Shown here in pieces: positions 43,899 through 52,971 of a stretch of 64,000 nt of DNA. The notes under the pieces were generated by a model that saw only the letters and a program-made list of their open reading frames with translations, searched no databases and was not told where the DNA came from. Source of the stretch: Aeromonas jandaei (lineage in GTDB: Bacteria > Pseudomonadota > Gammaproteobacteria > Enterobacterales > Aeromonadaceae). The translations under genes and the position numbers were made by a program. The stretch lies in the NCBI RefSeq assembly GCF_037890695.1, contig NZ_CP149571.1, positions 3,688,001 through 3,752,000 on the forward strand, given 5' to 3'. Numbering within the stretch: position 1 is the first letter of the stretch; each line of letters starts with the position of its first letter.

Positions 43899-44348
43899 TT
43901 AACACCAGCGCCGCACCTGCTGGCAATAGCGAGCATACTCTTCGCCGAACCGGGCACTGAGCAGCCGCTCCTCTGGCATGATCTGGAAACGGGTCAGCCA
44001 GAGCGCCAGCAGTACCGGGCCAGCCCAGACCCAGACTCCCCCGAGATAGCAGCCCCAGGCGGCCAGCCAGCAGAACAGCCCCAGATACATGGGATTGCGG
44101 CTGATGCGATAGACGCCGCCGGTAACCAGATGACGGGTTTCATGAGGCCGGGTGGGACTGACGGTGGTCTTGTGATGCCTGAAGCGAAACAGGGCGCCAA
44201 AGCCCATGATGCCTCCCGCAGCAAACAGAAGGGCGATGAAGGCCCACATCCCCATGCCGGGGTGTGTCTCTCCCCTGACCCACCACATGGCGGCGGCACA
44301 GCAGACAAACACCAGTGGCGGCGGCAGGCGCAACTCCAGATTGACCAT
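43899..44348 (-). CDS. Isoprenylcysteine carboxyl methyltransferase-like (ICMT/PEMT) membrane protein
   Basis: A 149-residue membrane protein with four hydrophobic stretches and the C-terminal methyltransferase signature: TRHLVTGGVYRISRNPMYLGL, then PEERLLSARFGEEYARYCQQVRRW (quoted in parts). This is shared by ICMT and phospholipid N-methyltransferase families; the bacterial substrate is unknown. The ATG at 44348 is preceded by AGGGG at about seven bases. Convergent with pilU and divergent from the racemase gene. Confidence 0.85.
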   Translation of the reverse strand: MVNLELRLPPPLVFVCCAAAMWWVRGETHPGMGMWAFIALLFAAGGIMGFGALFRFRHHKTTVSPTRPHETRHLVTGGVYRISRNPMYLGLFCWLAAWGCYLGGVWVWAGPVLLALWLTRFQIMPEERLLSARFGEEYARYCQQVRRWC

Positions 44349-44523
44349 TTTTTTCCCCTGAAAAGTGTCGGAACAACCACGCCTGCGGTAGACTCAATCG
44401 CTTGTCCAAGTCTGCCGAGAGTGACAAAGATCATAATAATAACAACAAGTTGACGTTGAGCTACAGCCAATGTGACCAACTCGACCCACACTATCCTCAC
44501 GCGAACAACAAAAAGGAACCACC

Positions 44524-45750
44524 ATGCACAAGAAAACACTGCTGGCCACCCTGATCCTCGGCCTGCTGGCCGGGCAAGCGGTTGCAGCCCCCTACCTGCC
44601 GCTGGCCAGCGATCACCGCAACGGCGAAGTCCAGACCGCCAGCAATGCCTGGCTGGAAGTCAATCTCGGCGCCTTCGAGCACAATATCCAGACCCTCAAG
44701 GATCGCCTCGGTGACAAGGGGCCGAAGATCTGCGCCATCATGAAGGCGGATGCCTATGGCCACGGTATCGATCTGCTGGTTCCCTCGGTGGTGAAAGCGG
44801 GTATCCCCTGCATCGGTATCGCCAGCAATGAAGAAGCTCGTGTCGCCCGCGAGAAGGGCTTCACCGGCCGTCTGATGCGGGTACGTGCCGCCACCCCGGA
44901 TGAAGTGGAGCAGGCCCTGCCCTACAAGATGGAGGAGCTCATCGGCAGTCTGGTGAGTGCCCAGGGCATCGCCGATATCGCCCAGCGCCACCACACCACC
45001 ATTCCGGTACATATCGCCCTCAACTCCGCCGGCATGAGCCGCAACGGTATCGATCTGCGGCTGGCCGACTCCAAGCAGGATGCGCTGGCCATGCTCAAGC
45101 TCAAGGGGATCACCCCGGTCGGCATCATGACCCACTTCCCGGTGGAGGAGAAAGAGGACGTCAAGATGGGGCTGGCCCAGTTCAAGCTGGACTCCCAGTG
45201 GCTGCTGGAAGCGGGCAAGCTGGATCGCAGCAAGATCACCATCCACGCCGCCAACTCCTTCGCAACACTTGAAGTGCCGGACGCCTACTTCGACATGGTG
45301 CGCCCGGGTGGCCTGCTCTACGGTGACTCCATCCCCTCCTACACCGAGTACAAGCGGGTAATGGCGTTCAAGACCCAGGTTGCCTCCGTCAACCACTACC
45401 CGGCCGGCAACACCGTCGGTTATGACCGCACATTTACCCTCAAGCGCGACTCCTGGCTTGCCAACCTGCCACTCGGTTACTCCGACGGTTATCGCCGCTC
45501 CCTGAGCAACAAGGCCTATGTGCTGATCCAGGGCCAGAAGGTGCCGGTGGTCGGCAAGACCTCCATGAACACCATCATGGTGGATGTGACCGACCTGAAA
45601 GGGGTGAAACCCGGTGACGAGGTGGTGCTGTTTGGCCGTCAGGGTGACGCCGAAGTGAAACAGGCGGATCTGGAGGAGTACAACGGCGCCCTGCTGGCGG
45701 ACATGTATACCATCTGGGGCTACACCAACCCCAAGAAGCTCAAGCACTGA
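44524..45750 (+). CDS. Periplasmic broad-specificity amino acid racemase (Bsr/Alr family)
   Basis: A 408-residue PLP-dependent racemase with a signal peptide, MHKKTLLATLILGLLAGQAVA, that places it in the periplasm. The catalytic lysine is in CAIMKADAYGHG and the second-base tyrosine region in NTVGYDRTF. Exported racemases of this type (BsrV of Vibrio, Bsr of Aeromonas) convert L-amino acids to non-canonical D-amino acids that modify peptidoglycan. The cytoplasmic Alr lacks this signal peptide. A GGAACC site precedes the ATG at 44524. Followed by a strong bidirectional terminator. Confidence 0.9.
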   Translation: MHKKTLLATLILGLLAGQAVAAPYLPLASDHRNGEVQTASNAWLEVNLGAFEHNIQTLKDRLGDKGPKICAIMKADAYGHGIDLLVPSVVKAGIPCIGIASNEEARVAREKGFTGRLMRVRAATPDEVEQALPYKMEELIGSLVSAQGIADIAQRHHTTIPVHIALNSAGMSRNGIDLRLADSKQDALAMLKLKGITPVGIMTHFPVEEKEDVKMGLAQFKLDSQWLLEAGKLDRSKITIHAANSFATLEVPDAYFDMVRPGGLLYGDSIPSYTEYKRVMAFKTQVASVNHYPAGNTVGYDRTFTLKRDSWLANLPLGYSDGYRRSLSNKAYVLIQGQKVPVVGKTSMNTIMVDVTDLKGVKPGDEVVLFGRQGDAEVKQADLEEYNGALLADMYTIWGYTNPKKLKH

Positions 45751-45767
45751 TCGCCGACTGGCAATAG

Positions 45768-45793
45768 AAAAGGGCTCCCGCGGGAGCCCTTTT
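45768..45793. terminator. Bidirectional terminator between the racemase and TerC genes
   Basis: The sequence AAAAGGGCTCCCG followed by CGGGAGCCCTTTT is a perfect palindrome with T-runs on both strands. It serves the two convergent genes. Confidence 0.9.
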
Positions 45794-45806
45794 GCTTGTT
45801 TGCCTA

Positions 45807-46751
45807 TTATGCCGTTTTCTTGCGGGTCACCCAGAGGCTCAACCCCATGGAAGCCAGCAGGATCAGCGCGACCACGCCCAATGCGATGCCGGTCGGGATC
45901 TTGAAGATATCCAGCAGCAGCATCTTGACCCCGATAAACATCAGGATCAGCGCCAGGCCGTATTTGAGCAGGGCAAAACGCTCGGCCACGCCCGCCAGCA
46001 GAAAGTACATGGCACGCAGACCCATGATGGCGAAGATGTTGGAGGTCAGCACGATAAAGGGATCCGTGGTCACCGCGAAGATGGCCGGGATGCTGTCTAC
46101 CGCAAAGATGAGATCGCTCACCTCGACCAGCACCAGGATCAGCAGCAACGGGGTGGCATAGCGCACTCCGTCACGCCAGACGAAGAAGTTCTCCCCCTCC
46201 AGCGTCTCCGTCACCTTGAAGCGACGGCGCATCCAGCCCAGCAGCGGGTTGTTGGCCAAATCTGGCTCCTTGTCGGCCGCCCACAACATCTTGGCACCAG
46301 TCAGCAGCAGGAAGGTGCCGAACAGGTAGAGGATCCAGTGGAACTGCTCGATAAGCCAGCTACCCGCAAACACCATACCGGCCCGCATCACGATGGCACC
46401 CAGTACCCCGTAGAGCAGCACCCGGCGCTGCAGCTCGGCGGGAATGGCAAAGTAGCCGAACAGCATCAGCCAGACGAAGACATTGTCCACCGCCAGCGCC
46501 TTCTCGATGAGGTAGCCGGTGAGGAACTCCAGCCCCTTCTGGTTGGCAATTTCACGGCCTGCGCTGTGATCCAGCCAGAGCCAGATAGCCAGATTGAAGA
46601 GCAGCGCCACGCTGACCCAGATAAGGGACCAGATGCCTGCCTCTTTGAGCGACACCTTGTGCGCCTTGCCACCGCCGACAAAGCGGATGTCAATCCATAA
46701 CAGGACCAGCACTATGCTGAAGAAACCGGCCCACATCCACCATTCACCCAT
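45807..46751 (-). CDS. alx: TerC family integral membrane protein (Alx-like)
   Basis: A 314-residue membrane protein of the TerC family close to E. coli Alx, which exports manganese. The blocks EKALAVDNVFVWLMLFGYF and VEVSDLIFAVDSIPAIFA carry the membrane-embedded Asp residues typical of the family, and there are seven to nine transmembrane helices. The ATG at 46751 follows GGGAG; earlier start codons would lie within the riboswitch. Expression should be controlled by the yybP-ykoY riboswitch immediately upstream, which strongly supports a role in Mn2+ homeostasis. Confidence 0.9.
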   Translation of the reverse strand: MGEWWMWAGFFSIVLVLLWIDIRFVGGGKAHKVSLKEAGIWSLIWVSVALLFNLAIWLWLDHSAGREIANQKGLEFLTGYLIEKALAVDNVFVWLMLFGYFAIPAELQRRVLLYGVLGAIVMRAGMVFAGSWLIEQFHWILYLFGTFLLLTGAKMLWAADKEPDLANNPLLGWMRRRFKVTETLEGENFFVWRDGVRYATPLLLILVLVEVSDLIFAVDSIPAIFAVTTDPFIVLTSNIFAIMGLRAMYFLLAGVAERFALLKYGLALILMFIGVKMLLLDIFKIPTGIALGVVALILLASMGLSLWVTRKKTA

Positions 46752-46775
46752 TTTCACTTCTCCCAAAAACGACAA

Positions 46776-46942
46776 AACCCACGACCGAGAGGCGTGGGTT
46801 TGCGTTTGGAGCAGATACACCTTGCCTCTCGGCAAGGTCTCACTTACAGCTGATTTGCATCAACCGCCCGGCAGCCGGGTGCACTGCAGGAAATGGGTGC
46901 ACCGTAATGACGACAAACCGGCGAGAAGTTACTCCCCTTGTT
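46776..46942 (-). promoter_or_regulatory. yybP-ykoY manganese riboswitch with terminator, upstream of alx
   Basis: On the minus strand the RNA begins near AAGGGGAGTAAC (46938-46927), continues through TTTGTCGTCATTACGG and ends with the hairpin ACCTTGCC-GAGA-GGCAAGGT (46838-46819). These are the conserved pieces of the Mn2+-sensing yybP-ykoY aptamer. A terminator hairpin AACCCACG/CGTGGGTT follows (46800-46776) with TTTTGTCGTTTTT after it, 25 bases before the alx ATG. The apical CCGAGAGGC of the aptamer hairpin (46832-46824) is exactly complementary to GCCTCTCGG inside the terminator (46793-46785), which suggests an alternative pairing that switches termination. The assignment rests on memory of the motif, and the match is good. 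Confidence 0.85.
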
Positions 46943-47005
46943 GCGCGGATATTAACAGCGACCAAAGATAACGCCAAGAGGCATCTTCGCCCTGACAGCA
47001 AAAAA

Positions 47006-47030
47006 ACAGGGCGCCACCAGAGCGCCCCGT
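47006..47030 (-). terminator. Terminator of the opp operon
   Basis: GGGCGC and GCGCCC pair (47009-47014 with 47022-47027), extended by two pairs around one mismatch. On the minus strand GTTTTTTTGCTG follows directly. Confidence 0.85.
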
Positions 47031-47053
47031 TATTTGCATTGCAACCTGCACAA

Positions 47054-48049
47054 TCAGAGCGGATCCACCTTGAGGCAGGAGACGGCGTGATCGAAGTTCC
47101 CCTCCAGCACAGGGCGGGTCTTGGCACACTCGGGGCCAGCCACCGGGCAGCGGGTGCGGAACACGCAGCCTGACGGCGGATTCATCGGCGATGGCAAGTC
47201 CCCTTCCAGGATCTGGATCACCTTGTTGCGCTCCAGCTCCGGATCGGGGATCGGCACCGCCGACATCAGCGCCTTGGTGTAGGGGTGCAGCGGATTGGCG
47301 AAGATCTCCTTGCGGGTCCCCAGCTCAACGGCGTTGCCCAGATACATCACCAGCACCCGATCGGAGATGTGCTTGACCACCGACAGGTCGTGGGCGATGA
47401 AGATAAGCGACAGCCCCATCTCCTTTTGCAGCGACTTGAGCAGGTTGACCACCTGCGCCTGGATAGAGACGTCGAGTGCCGACACCGGCTCATCGCAGAT
47501 GATCATCTTGGGCTCGAGGATCAGCGCCCGGGCGATACCGATCCGCTGACACTGGCCGCCAGAAAACTCGTGCGGGTAGCGGTTGACCAGGTTGGGCAAG
47601 AGTCCCACCTTGCTCATCATGGCGCGCACTTTCTCCTTCACCTCTTCCCGCGGCAGGTTGGGATAGAAGGTGATGAGCGGCTCGGCAATGATGTCGCCGA
47701 TGGTCATGCGCGGGTTCAGGGAGGCCAGCGGATCCTGGAAAATCATCTGGATCTCTTTGCGCTTCTCGCGCAGGGCATTCTGGTCGAGCTTGGTAAGATC
47801 ATCCCCCAGCCACACCACCTTGCCCGCCGTCGCCGGCACCAGACCGATGATGGCGCGGGCAAAGGTGGATTTGCCGCAGCCGGACTCCCCCACCACCCCG
47901 AGGGTTTCCCCTTCGTAGAGGCGCAGGGTAACACCATCGACCGCCTTCAAATCGGATGGCTTGGCCCATGGCCACGCCTTGCCACTCTTGATACTGAAGT
48001 GCACCTTGAGGTCAGACACTTCCAACAGCAATTTCTTCTCGGCACCCAT
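47054..48049 (-). CDS. oppF: Oligopeptide ABC transporter ATP-binding protein OppF
   Basis: A 331-residue ABC ATPase with Walker A GESGCGKST, signature FSGGQCQRIGIARAL and Walker B MIICDEPVSALD. The C-terminal extension has Cys residues (CVFRTRCPVAGPEC) that bind an iron-sulfur cluster in some Opp/Dpp ATPases. It lies directly after oppD with abutting codons (48049/48050). With OppD it powers import of peptides delivered by OppA through OppBC. Confidence 0.96.
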   Translation of the reverse strand: MGAEKKLLLEVSDLKVHFSIKSGKAWPWAKPSDLKAVDGVTLRLYEGETLGVVGESGCGKSTFARAIIGLVPATAGKVVWLGDDLTKLDQNALREKRKEIQMIFQDPLASLNPRMTIGDIIAEPLITFYPNLPREEVKEKVRAMMSKVGLLPNLVNRYPHEFSGGQCQRIGIARALILEPKMIICDEPVSALDVSIQAQVVNLLKSLQKEMGLSLIFIAHDLSVVKHISDRVLVMYLGNAVELGTRKEIFANPLHPYTKALMSAVPIPDPELERNKVIQILEGDLPSPMNPPSGCVFRTRCPVAGPECAKTRPVLEGNFDHAVSCLKVDPL

Positions 48050-49030
48050 TTAGTTGGCCCCCTTGTTCATGGCATCCGATACCCAGTGGCAGGCGCGCTC
48101 CCGGCCGTCATTGAACGGCGTCAGGATTGGCGACTGCTGGCCGCAAATCTCGCTCACCCGGTGGCAACGCTCCTGGAAGGGGCAGCCGGTGGGCAGACGC
48201 AGCAGGTTGGGCGGATTGCCCGGGATGGTGGGCAGCACTTCCCCTTCGGTATCGAGACGGGGAATGGCGCGCAGCAAACCTTCGGTATAGGGGTGGCTCG
48301 GGCGATAGAAGATATCGTCTACCTTGCCGTACTCCATGGTACGACCGGCATACATCACCAGCACCTTGTTGCAGATACCGGCGACCACGCCAAGGTCATG
48401 GGTGATCATGATGATGGCGGTGTTGAACTCGCGCTTGAGCTCGTTCATCAGGGTCATGATCTGGGCCTGTACGGTCACGTCGAGCGCGGTGGTCGGCTCA
48501 TCGGCGATCAGCAGTTGCGGCCGGCAGAGCAGTGCCATGGCGATCATCACCCGCTGGCGCATACCGCCGGAGAACTCGTGGGGGTACATCCCCATCCGCT
48601 TGCGCGCTTCGGGGATCTTCACCGCATCCAGCATCCGCACTGACTCCTCGAACGCCGCCGCCTTGTTCATCCCCTTGTGCAGCATCAGCACTTCCATCAG
48701 CTGATCCTGCACCTTCATGTAGGGGTTGAGCGAGGTCATGGGGTCCTGGAAGATCATGGCGATCTTCTCGGAGCGGATCTTGTTGAGCTTGGATTCGGGG
48801 AGATTGAGGATCTCTTCACCCTGAAATTTGGCGGAACCGGTGATCACGCCGTTCTTGGCCAGTAAGCCCATGATGGCAAACGCGGTCTGGGATTTGCCGG
48901 AGCCGGACTCGCCGACGATCCCCAGGGTTTCACCGGCAGAGAGAGAAAAGTTGAGGTCGTTGACCGCCACCACATTGCCATCCGGGGTCTTGAACTCGAC
49001 CCGCAGATCTTTTACATCCAGTAATTTCAT
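48050..49030 (-). CDS. oppD: Oligopeptide ABC transporter ATP-binding protein OppD
   Basis: A 326-residue ABC ATPase of the Opp system. It has GESGSGKSQ (Walker A with Gln, as in OppD of E. coli), [15 protein letters not shown] and [12 protein letters not shown], and a C-terminal Cys-rich motif ([14 protein letters not shown]). The gene follows oppC after 99 bases, an unusually long gap for the operon that includes a GTGGC/GCCAC inverted repeat. The ATG at 49030 has AGGAG nearby. Confidence 0.96.
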   Translation of the reverse strand: MKLLDVKDLRVEFKTPDGNVVAVNDLNFSLSAGETLGIVGESGSGKSQTAFAIMGLLAKNGVITGSAKFQGEEILNLPESKLNKIRSEKIAMIFQDPMTSLNPYMKVQDQLMEVLMLHKGMNKAAAFEESVRMLDAVKIPEARKRMGMYPHEFSGGMRQRVMIAMALLCRPQLLIADEPTTALDVTVQAQIMTLMNELKREFNTAIIMITHDLGVVAGICNKVLVMYAGRTMEYGKVDDIFYRPSHPYTEGLLRAIPRLDTEGEVLPTIPGNPPNLLRLPTGCPFQERCHRVSEICGQQSPILTPFNDGRERACHWVSDAMNKGAN

Positions 49031-49129
49031 AAAAACTCCTTATCGATCTTTCGTGACGTTTTCCTGTCGATCCGATTCGCTATCAGCGCTGGGTGGCCGC
49101 GCTCTTGCGGCAGCCACTTGCCACCTTGA

Positions 49130-50041
49130 TTAGCGATCCTTCGGATCGAGGGCGTCACGCAGACCATCCCCGAGGAAGTTGAAACAGAACAGGGTCACCA
49201 CCATGAAACCGGCGGGGAACAGGAGTTGCCAGATGGCCACTTCCATCGACTTGGAGCCTTCATCCAGCAGAGCACCCCAGCTGGTCATAGGCTCTTGTAC
49301 GCCCAGACCAAGGAAGCTCAGGAAGGATTCGAACATGATCATCCCGGGCACCAGCAGGGTGGCGTAGACCGCCACGATCCCCAGCACGTTGGGTACGATG
49401 TGACGGGTGATGATCTTCCACTTGGAGACGCCGCAGACGTGGGCCGCCTCGATGAACTCCTTGCTCTTGAGGCTCAGGGTCTGGCCGCGCACGATCCGCG
49501 CCATGTCGAGCCAGCTTACCGCCCCGATGGCGATAAAGATGAGCGCCAGATTGCGGCCAAAGAAGGTGACCAGCATGATGACGAAGAACATGAAGGGGAA
49601 GGCGTTGAGGATCTCCAGTACCCGCATCATCAGGCTGTCGACCCGGCCGCCGATAAAACCGGAGGCGGCGCCATAAAGGGTGCCGATGATGACCGCCACC
49701 ATGGCCCCCATGATGCCAACCATCAGCGAGATGCGGCCACCCAAGAGGGTACGCACAAAGAGATCGCGGCCCAGACTGTCGGTACCGAAGTAGTGACCCG
49801 CTTCGATATCCGGCGCACTCTGCATGGCCCCCCAGTCGGGATCGTCAAAGGTGTACTGGGAGAGGTGCGGCCCGACAATGACCGCCAGACCGATGATGGT
49901 CAGGATGATCAGGCTGGTGAGCGCAGCCTTGTTGCGCAGGAAACGACGACGGGCATCCTTCCACAAGGAGCGTCCCTCCACCACTTCCACTTTCTGCGCG
50001 AACGCCTCGACGGCTTCGCGTTTTTCAGTTGAAACAACCAT
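49130..50041 (-). CDS. oppC: Oligopeptide ABC transporter permease OppC
   Basis: A 303-residue inner-membrane permease with an N-terminal cytoplasmic segment (STEKREAVEAFAQKVEVV), six transmembrane helices, and the EAA loop EFIEAAHVCGVSKWKIITRHI. Closely similar to E. coli OppC (302 residues). A GGGAG site lies six bases before the ATG at 50041. Cotranscribed with oppB, which ends 14 bases upstream. Confidence 0.96.
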   Translation of the reverse strand: MVVSTEKREAVEAFAQKVEVVEGRSLWKDARRRFLRNKAALTSLIILTIIGLAVIVGPHLSQYTFDDPDWGAMQSAPDIEAGHYFGTDSLGRDLFVRTLLGGRISLMVGIMGAMVAVIIGTLYGAASGFIGGRVDSLMMRVLEILNAFPFMFFVIMLVTFFGRNLALIFIAIGAVSWLDMARIVRGQTLSLKSKEFIEAAHVCGVSKWKIITRHIVPNVLGIVAVYATLLVPGMIMFESFLSFLGLGVQEPMTSWGALLDEGSKSMEVAIWQLLFPAGFMVVTLFCFNFLGDGLRDALDPKDR

Positions 50042-50055
50042 GATGCACTCCCGAA

Positions 50056-50976
50056 TTAGTAACGGATCTTGGGATCGATAAAGGCGTAGAGAATATCGAC
50101 CACTGCGTTAAAGGTGATGGTGAGGGCGCCGACCAGAATGGTCAGACCGAGCACCATGGAGTAATCACGGTTAAGGGCACCGTTGACGAACAGCTGACCG
50201 ATCCCCGGCAGACCGAAGATGGTTTCGATCACTACGGAACCGGTGATGATGCCGACAAAGGCCGGGCCAAGATAGGAGACCACCGGCAGCATGGCCGGAC
50301 GCAGCGCGTGTTTCAGGATGATATGGCGCAGCGGCAAGCCCTTGGCACGGGCGGTACGGATGAAGTTGGAGTTCATGGTCTCAATCATGCTGCCCCGCAT
50401 GATCCGCGAGATGGCGGAGATGTAGTACATCATCATGCCAAACACCGGCAGCACCATAAACTGTACGCCACCACCCTGCCAGCCACCGGCAGGCAACCAG
50501 CCAAGATGGATACTGAAGATAAGCACCAGCAAGGGCGCCAGCACAAAGCCCGGGATCACCACCCCGGCCATGGCCGACGACATCAACAAATAGTCGATGA
50601 TCGAGTTCTGTTTCAGCGCCGCTATGGTGCCGAAAGTGACCCCCAGCGTGACGGCAAAAATAAAGGCGAAGGTACCGATCTTGGCGGAAACCGGCAGCGC
50701 CTGGCTCACCAGATCGTTGACGGTGAAGTCCTTGTACTTGAAGGAGGGACCGAGGTCACCCTGCACAAGGTTGCCCAGATAGGTGAGATATTGCATCCCG
50801 ATCGGCTTGTCGAGGCCATATTTGGCTTCAATGTTGGCCATTACTTCGGGGGGGAGCGAGCGCTCGCTACTAAAGGGGTTACCCGGGGCGAAACGCATCA
50901 TGAAGAAGGAGACGGTGATCAAGACCAGCAGAGTCGGGATCGCTTCCAGTAGACGTTTAAAAATGAATTTCAACAT
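50056..50976 (-). CDS. oppB: Oligopeptide ABC transporter permease OppB
   Basis: The 306-residue permease partner of OppC. It begins MLKFIFKRLLEAIPTLLVL and ends VDILYAFIDPKIRY, both nearly the same as in E. coli OppB, and contains the EAA loop FIRTARAKGLPLRHIILKHAL. ATG 50976 follows AGGA at seven bases; a TTG two codons upstream is possible but not favoured. The operon order oppA-B-C-D-F is standard. Confidence 0.96.
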   Translation of the reverse strand: MLKFIFKRLLEAIPTLLVLITVSFFMMRFAPGNPFSSERSLPPEVMANIEAKYGLDKPIGMQYLTYLGNLVQGDLGPSFKYKDFTVNDLVSQALPVSAKIGTFAFIFAVTLGVTFGTIAALKQNSIIDYLLMSSAMAGVVIPGFVLAPLLVLIFSIHLGWLPAGGWQGGGVQFMVLPVFGMMMYYISAISRIMRGSMIETMNSNFIRTARAKGLPLRHIILKHALRPAMLPVVSYLGPAFVGIITGSVVIETIFGLPGIGQLFVNGALNRDYSMVLGLTILVGALTITFNAVVDILYAFIDPKIRY

Positions 50977-51025
50977 AGACAATTCCTGTCCTGTACTGCT
51001 TCCAAAGGGTCGCGGTTGTAATAAA

Positions 51026-51045
51026 GGCCCGCCGTCTGGCGGGCC
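51026..51045 (-). terminator. Attenuator between oppA and oppB
   Basis: GGCCCGCC pairs with GGCGGGCC around GTCT; the minus strand continues TTTATTAC. It lies 28 bases after the oppA stop codon and would reduce oppBCDF transcripts relative to oppA, matching the need for excess binding protein. Confidence 0.8.
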
Positions 51046-51072
51046 TGCTTGTTATGCGACTTGTAACGAAAA

Positions 51073-52692
51073 TCAGTGAGCGATGATGTACATGTCTTTG
51101 CTGTAGAGGTTATCCAGCGGGTTGGCCGGGTAGCCGCCTACATAGGGTTTCACCATACGGGCAGTCACGTACTGGTAGATGGGGGCAATCGGCATGTCCT
51201 TGGCCAGGATCTCTTCAGCCTGAACATAGAGCTTGTTGCGGGCAGCCACATCGACCTGATCGCGAGAGGAGTCCATCAGCTTGTCAAACTCCGGATTGGA
51301 GTACTTGCCGTCGTTGTTGCCGTGGGTGGTCTGCATCAGATCCAGCATGGAAGAGGCTTCGTTGTAGTCGGCAATCCAGCCGGCACGACCCACATCAAAC
51401 TGACCCTGCTTCTTGGTCTCCAGATAGGTTTTCCACTCCTGGTTGACCAGGCTTACCTGCACGCCCAGCTTCTTCCACATGGAAGCAACGGCGACCGCTA
51501 CTTTCTTGTGGTTGTCGTCGGTGTTGTAGAGCAGCTCGAACTTCAGCGGCTTGCTGGCATCGAAACCGGCCTCTTTCAGCAGCTCTTTGGCCTTGGCATC
51601 GCGCTCGGCCTGGGTCATCTTCGACCATTCCGGAGCCACCGGCTTGAAGCCATCCACAAAGTCCGGCACCAGGGTGTAACCCGGAGTCTGGCCCTGACCC
51701 ATCACCTTGTCGGCGATCACGTTACGATCGATGGCATAGGAGAGTGCAGTACGCACACGTACGTCATCAAACGGCTTCTTCTTGAAGTTGTACTGGTAGT
51801 AGTAAGTACCAACGTAGCCAGTCACCTTCAGCTCATCCGGCTTCTCTTTCTTCATCTGCTTGAAGCGTTCGATGGGCATCTGGTAAGTCATGTCCACTTC
51901 GCCGGCCAGATAGCGGTTCAGATCGGAGTTGGTGGACTGGATCGGCAGGTAAGTCACCTTCTCGATCACAGTCTTGGCGTTGTTCCAGTAGTTGGGGTTG
52001 CGCACCACATCAACCCGCTCGTTCACGACCCAATCCTTCAGCTGATAGGCACCGTTGGATACCATGTTGCCGGGCTGGGTCCACTTGTCACCAAACTTCT
52101 CGATCACCTTCTTGGGTACCGGGTAGGTGGTGGTGTGGGAGAGCATGCTGACAAAGTAAGGAATGGCTTTCTCGAGCTGCACCTCGAAGGTGTAGTCGTC
52201 CACCGCTTTCACGCCCAGAGTGTCGGCAGGTTTCTTGCCGGCAATGATCTCGGAGGCGTTGATGATGGTCGGGATCTCCAGATACCAGGAGTAAGGAGAG
52301 GCGGTTTTCGGATCGACTGCGCGTTTGAAGGCAAATTCGAAGTCGTGGGCAGTGACCGGATCACCGTTGGACCACTTGGCATCTTTACGCAGATGGAAGA
52401 TGTAGTGTTTGTTGTCCTTGGTTTCCCAGGATTCGGCTACCGCAGGCAGGATCTCGCCTTTGGAACCGGAGGCAACGAGACCTTCAAACAGGTCGCGCAG
52501 GATATTGGATTCGACCGTTCCTTCGGTCTTGTGCGGGTCAAGGGTCGCGGGCTCGGAGCCGTTGCCTTTTACCAGCTGCTGAACATCAGCCAGCTTGGTT
52601 CCCGCCGGGACATCGGCAGCTTGTGCCATATTGATGCCACCAAACAGTGCAGCCATCAGCAATGTGTTAATAATTGTTTTTTTATGAGTCAT
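51073..52692 (-). CDS. oppA: Periplasmic oligopeptide-binding protein OppA
   Basis: A 539-residue family 5 solute-binding protein (E. coli 543). Signal peptide THKKTIINTLLMAALFGG then INMAQA, with cleavage before ADVPAG. The mature part has the conserved EPATLDPHKTEGTVESNIL and SWETKDNKHYIFHLRKDAKW. ATG 52692 is seven bases downstream of GGAG; an ATG two codons earlier lies too close to it. First gene of the opp operon, with an attenuator behind it. Confidence 0.96.
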   Translation of the reverse strand: MTHKKTIINTLLMAALFGGINMAQAADVPAGTKLADVQQLVKGNGSEPATLDPHKTEGTVESNILRDLFEGLVASGSKGEILPAVAESWETKDNKHYIFHLRKDAKWSNGDPVTAHDFEFAFKRAVDPKTASPYSWYLEIPTIINASEIIAGKKPADTLGVKAVDDYTFEVQLEKAIPYFVSMLSHTTTYPVPKKVIEKFGDKWTQPGNMVSNGAYQLKDWVVNERVDVVRNPNYWNNAKTVIEKVTYLPIQSTNSDLNRYLAGEVDMTYQMPIERFKQMKKEKPDELKVTGYVGTYYYQYNFKKKPFDDVRVRTALSYAIDRNVIADKVMGQGQTPGYTLVPDFVDGFKPVAPEWSKMTQAERDAKAKELLKEAGFDASKPLKFELLYNTDDNHKKVAVAVASMWKKLGVQVSLVNQEWKTYLETKKQGQFDVGRAGWIADYNEASSMLDLMQTTHGNNDGKYSNPEFDKLMDSSRDQVDVAARNKLYVQAEEILAKDMPIAPIYQYVTARMVKPYVGGYPANPLDNLYSKDMYIIAH

Positions 52693-52929
52693 TTCCATAC
52701 TCCAACAAGAACATTCCATGCGTTCATTTAAGTGGCGGGCATTGACCCCGCTCCCAGCATAATTCCCTGCCAATTCCGATATTGCAATAGATATTGTCAG
52801 GGCAATCATTACTTTCCGGTCAAAAAACCAGCTGCCAGCCTGTTTTTCAGAATGAAAATGCCAACGACATGTTCATTTTTTAAACAAGCGTCCGATTCTA
52901 AAAAACGGTGACCAAAAAGCAACCAATAA

Positions 52930-52954
52930 AAAGCCGGTCACGAGGACCGGCTTT
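52930..52954 (-). terminator. Terminator of the ychE/marC gene
   Basis: AAAGCCGGTC pairs with GACCGGCTTT around five bases; the minus strand continues TTATTGGTT. It separates ychE from the oppA promoter region. Confidence 0.85.
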
Positions 52955-52971
52955 CATAAAACAGACCTGGC

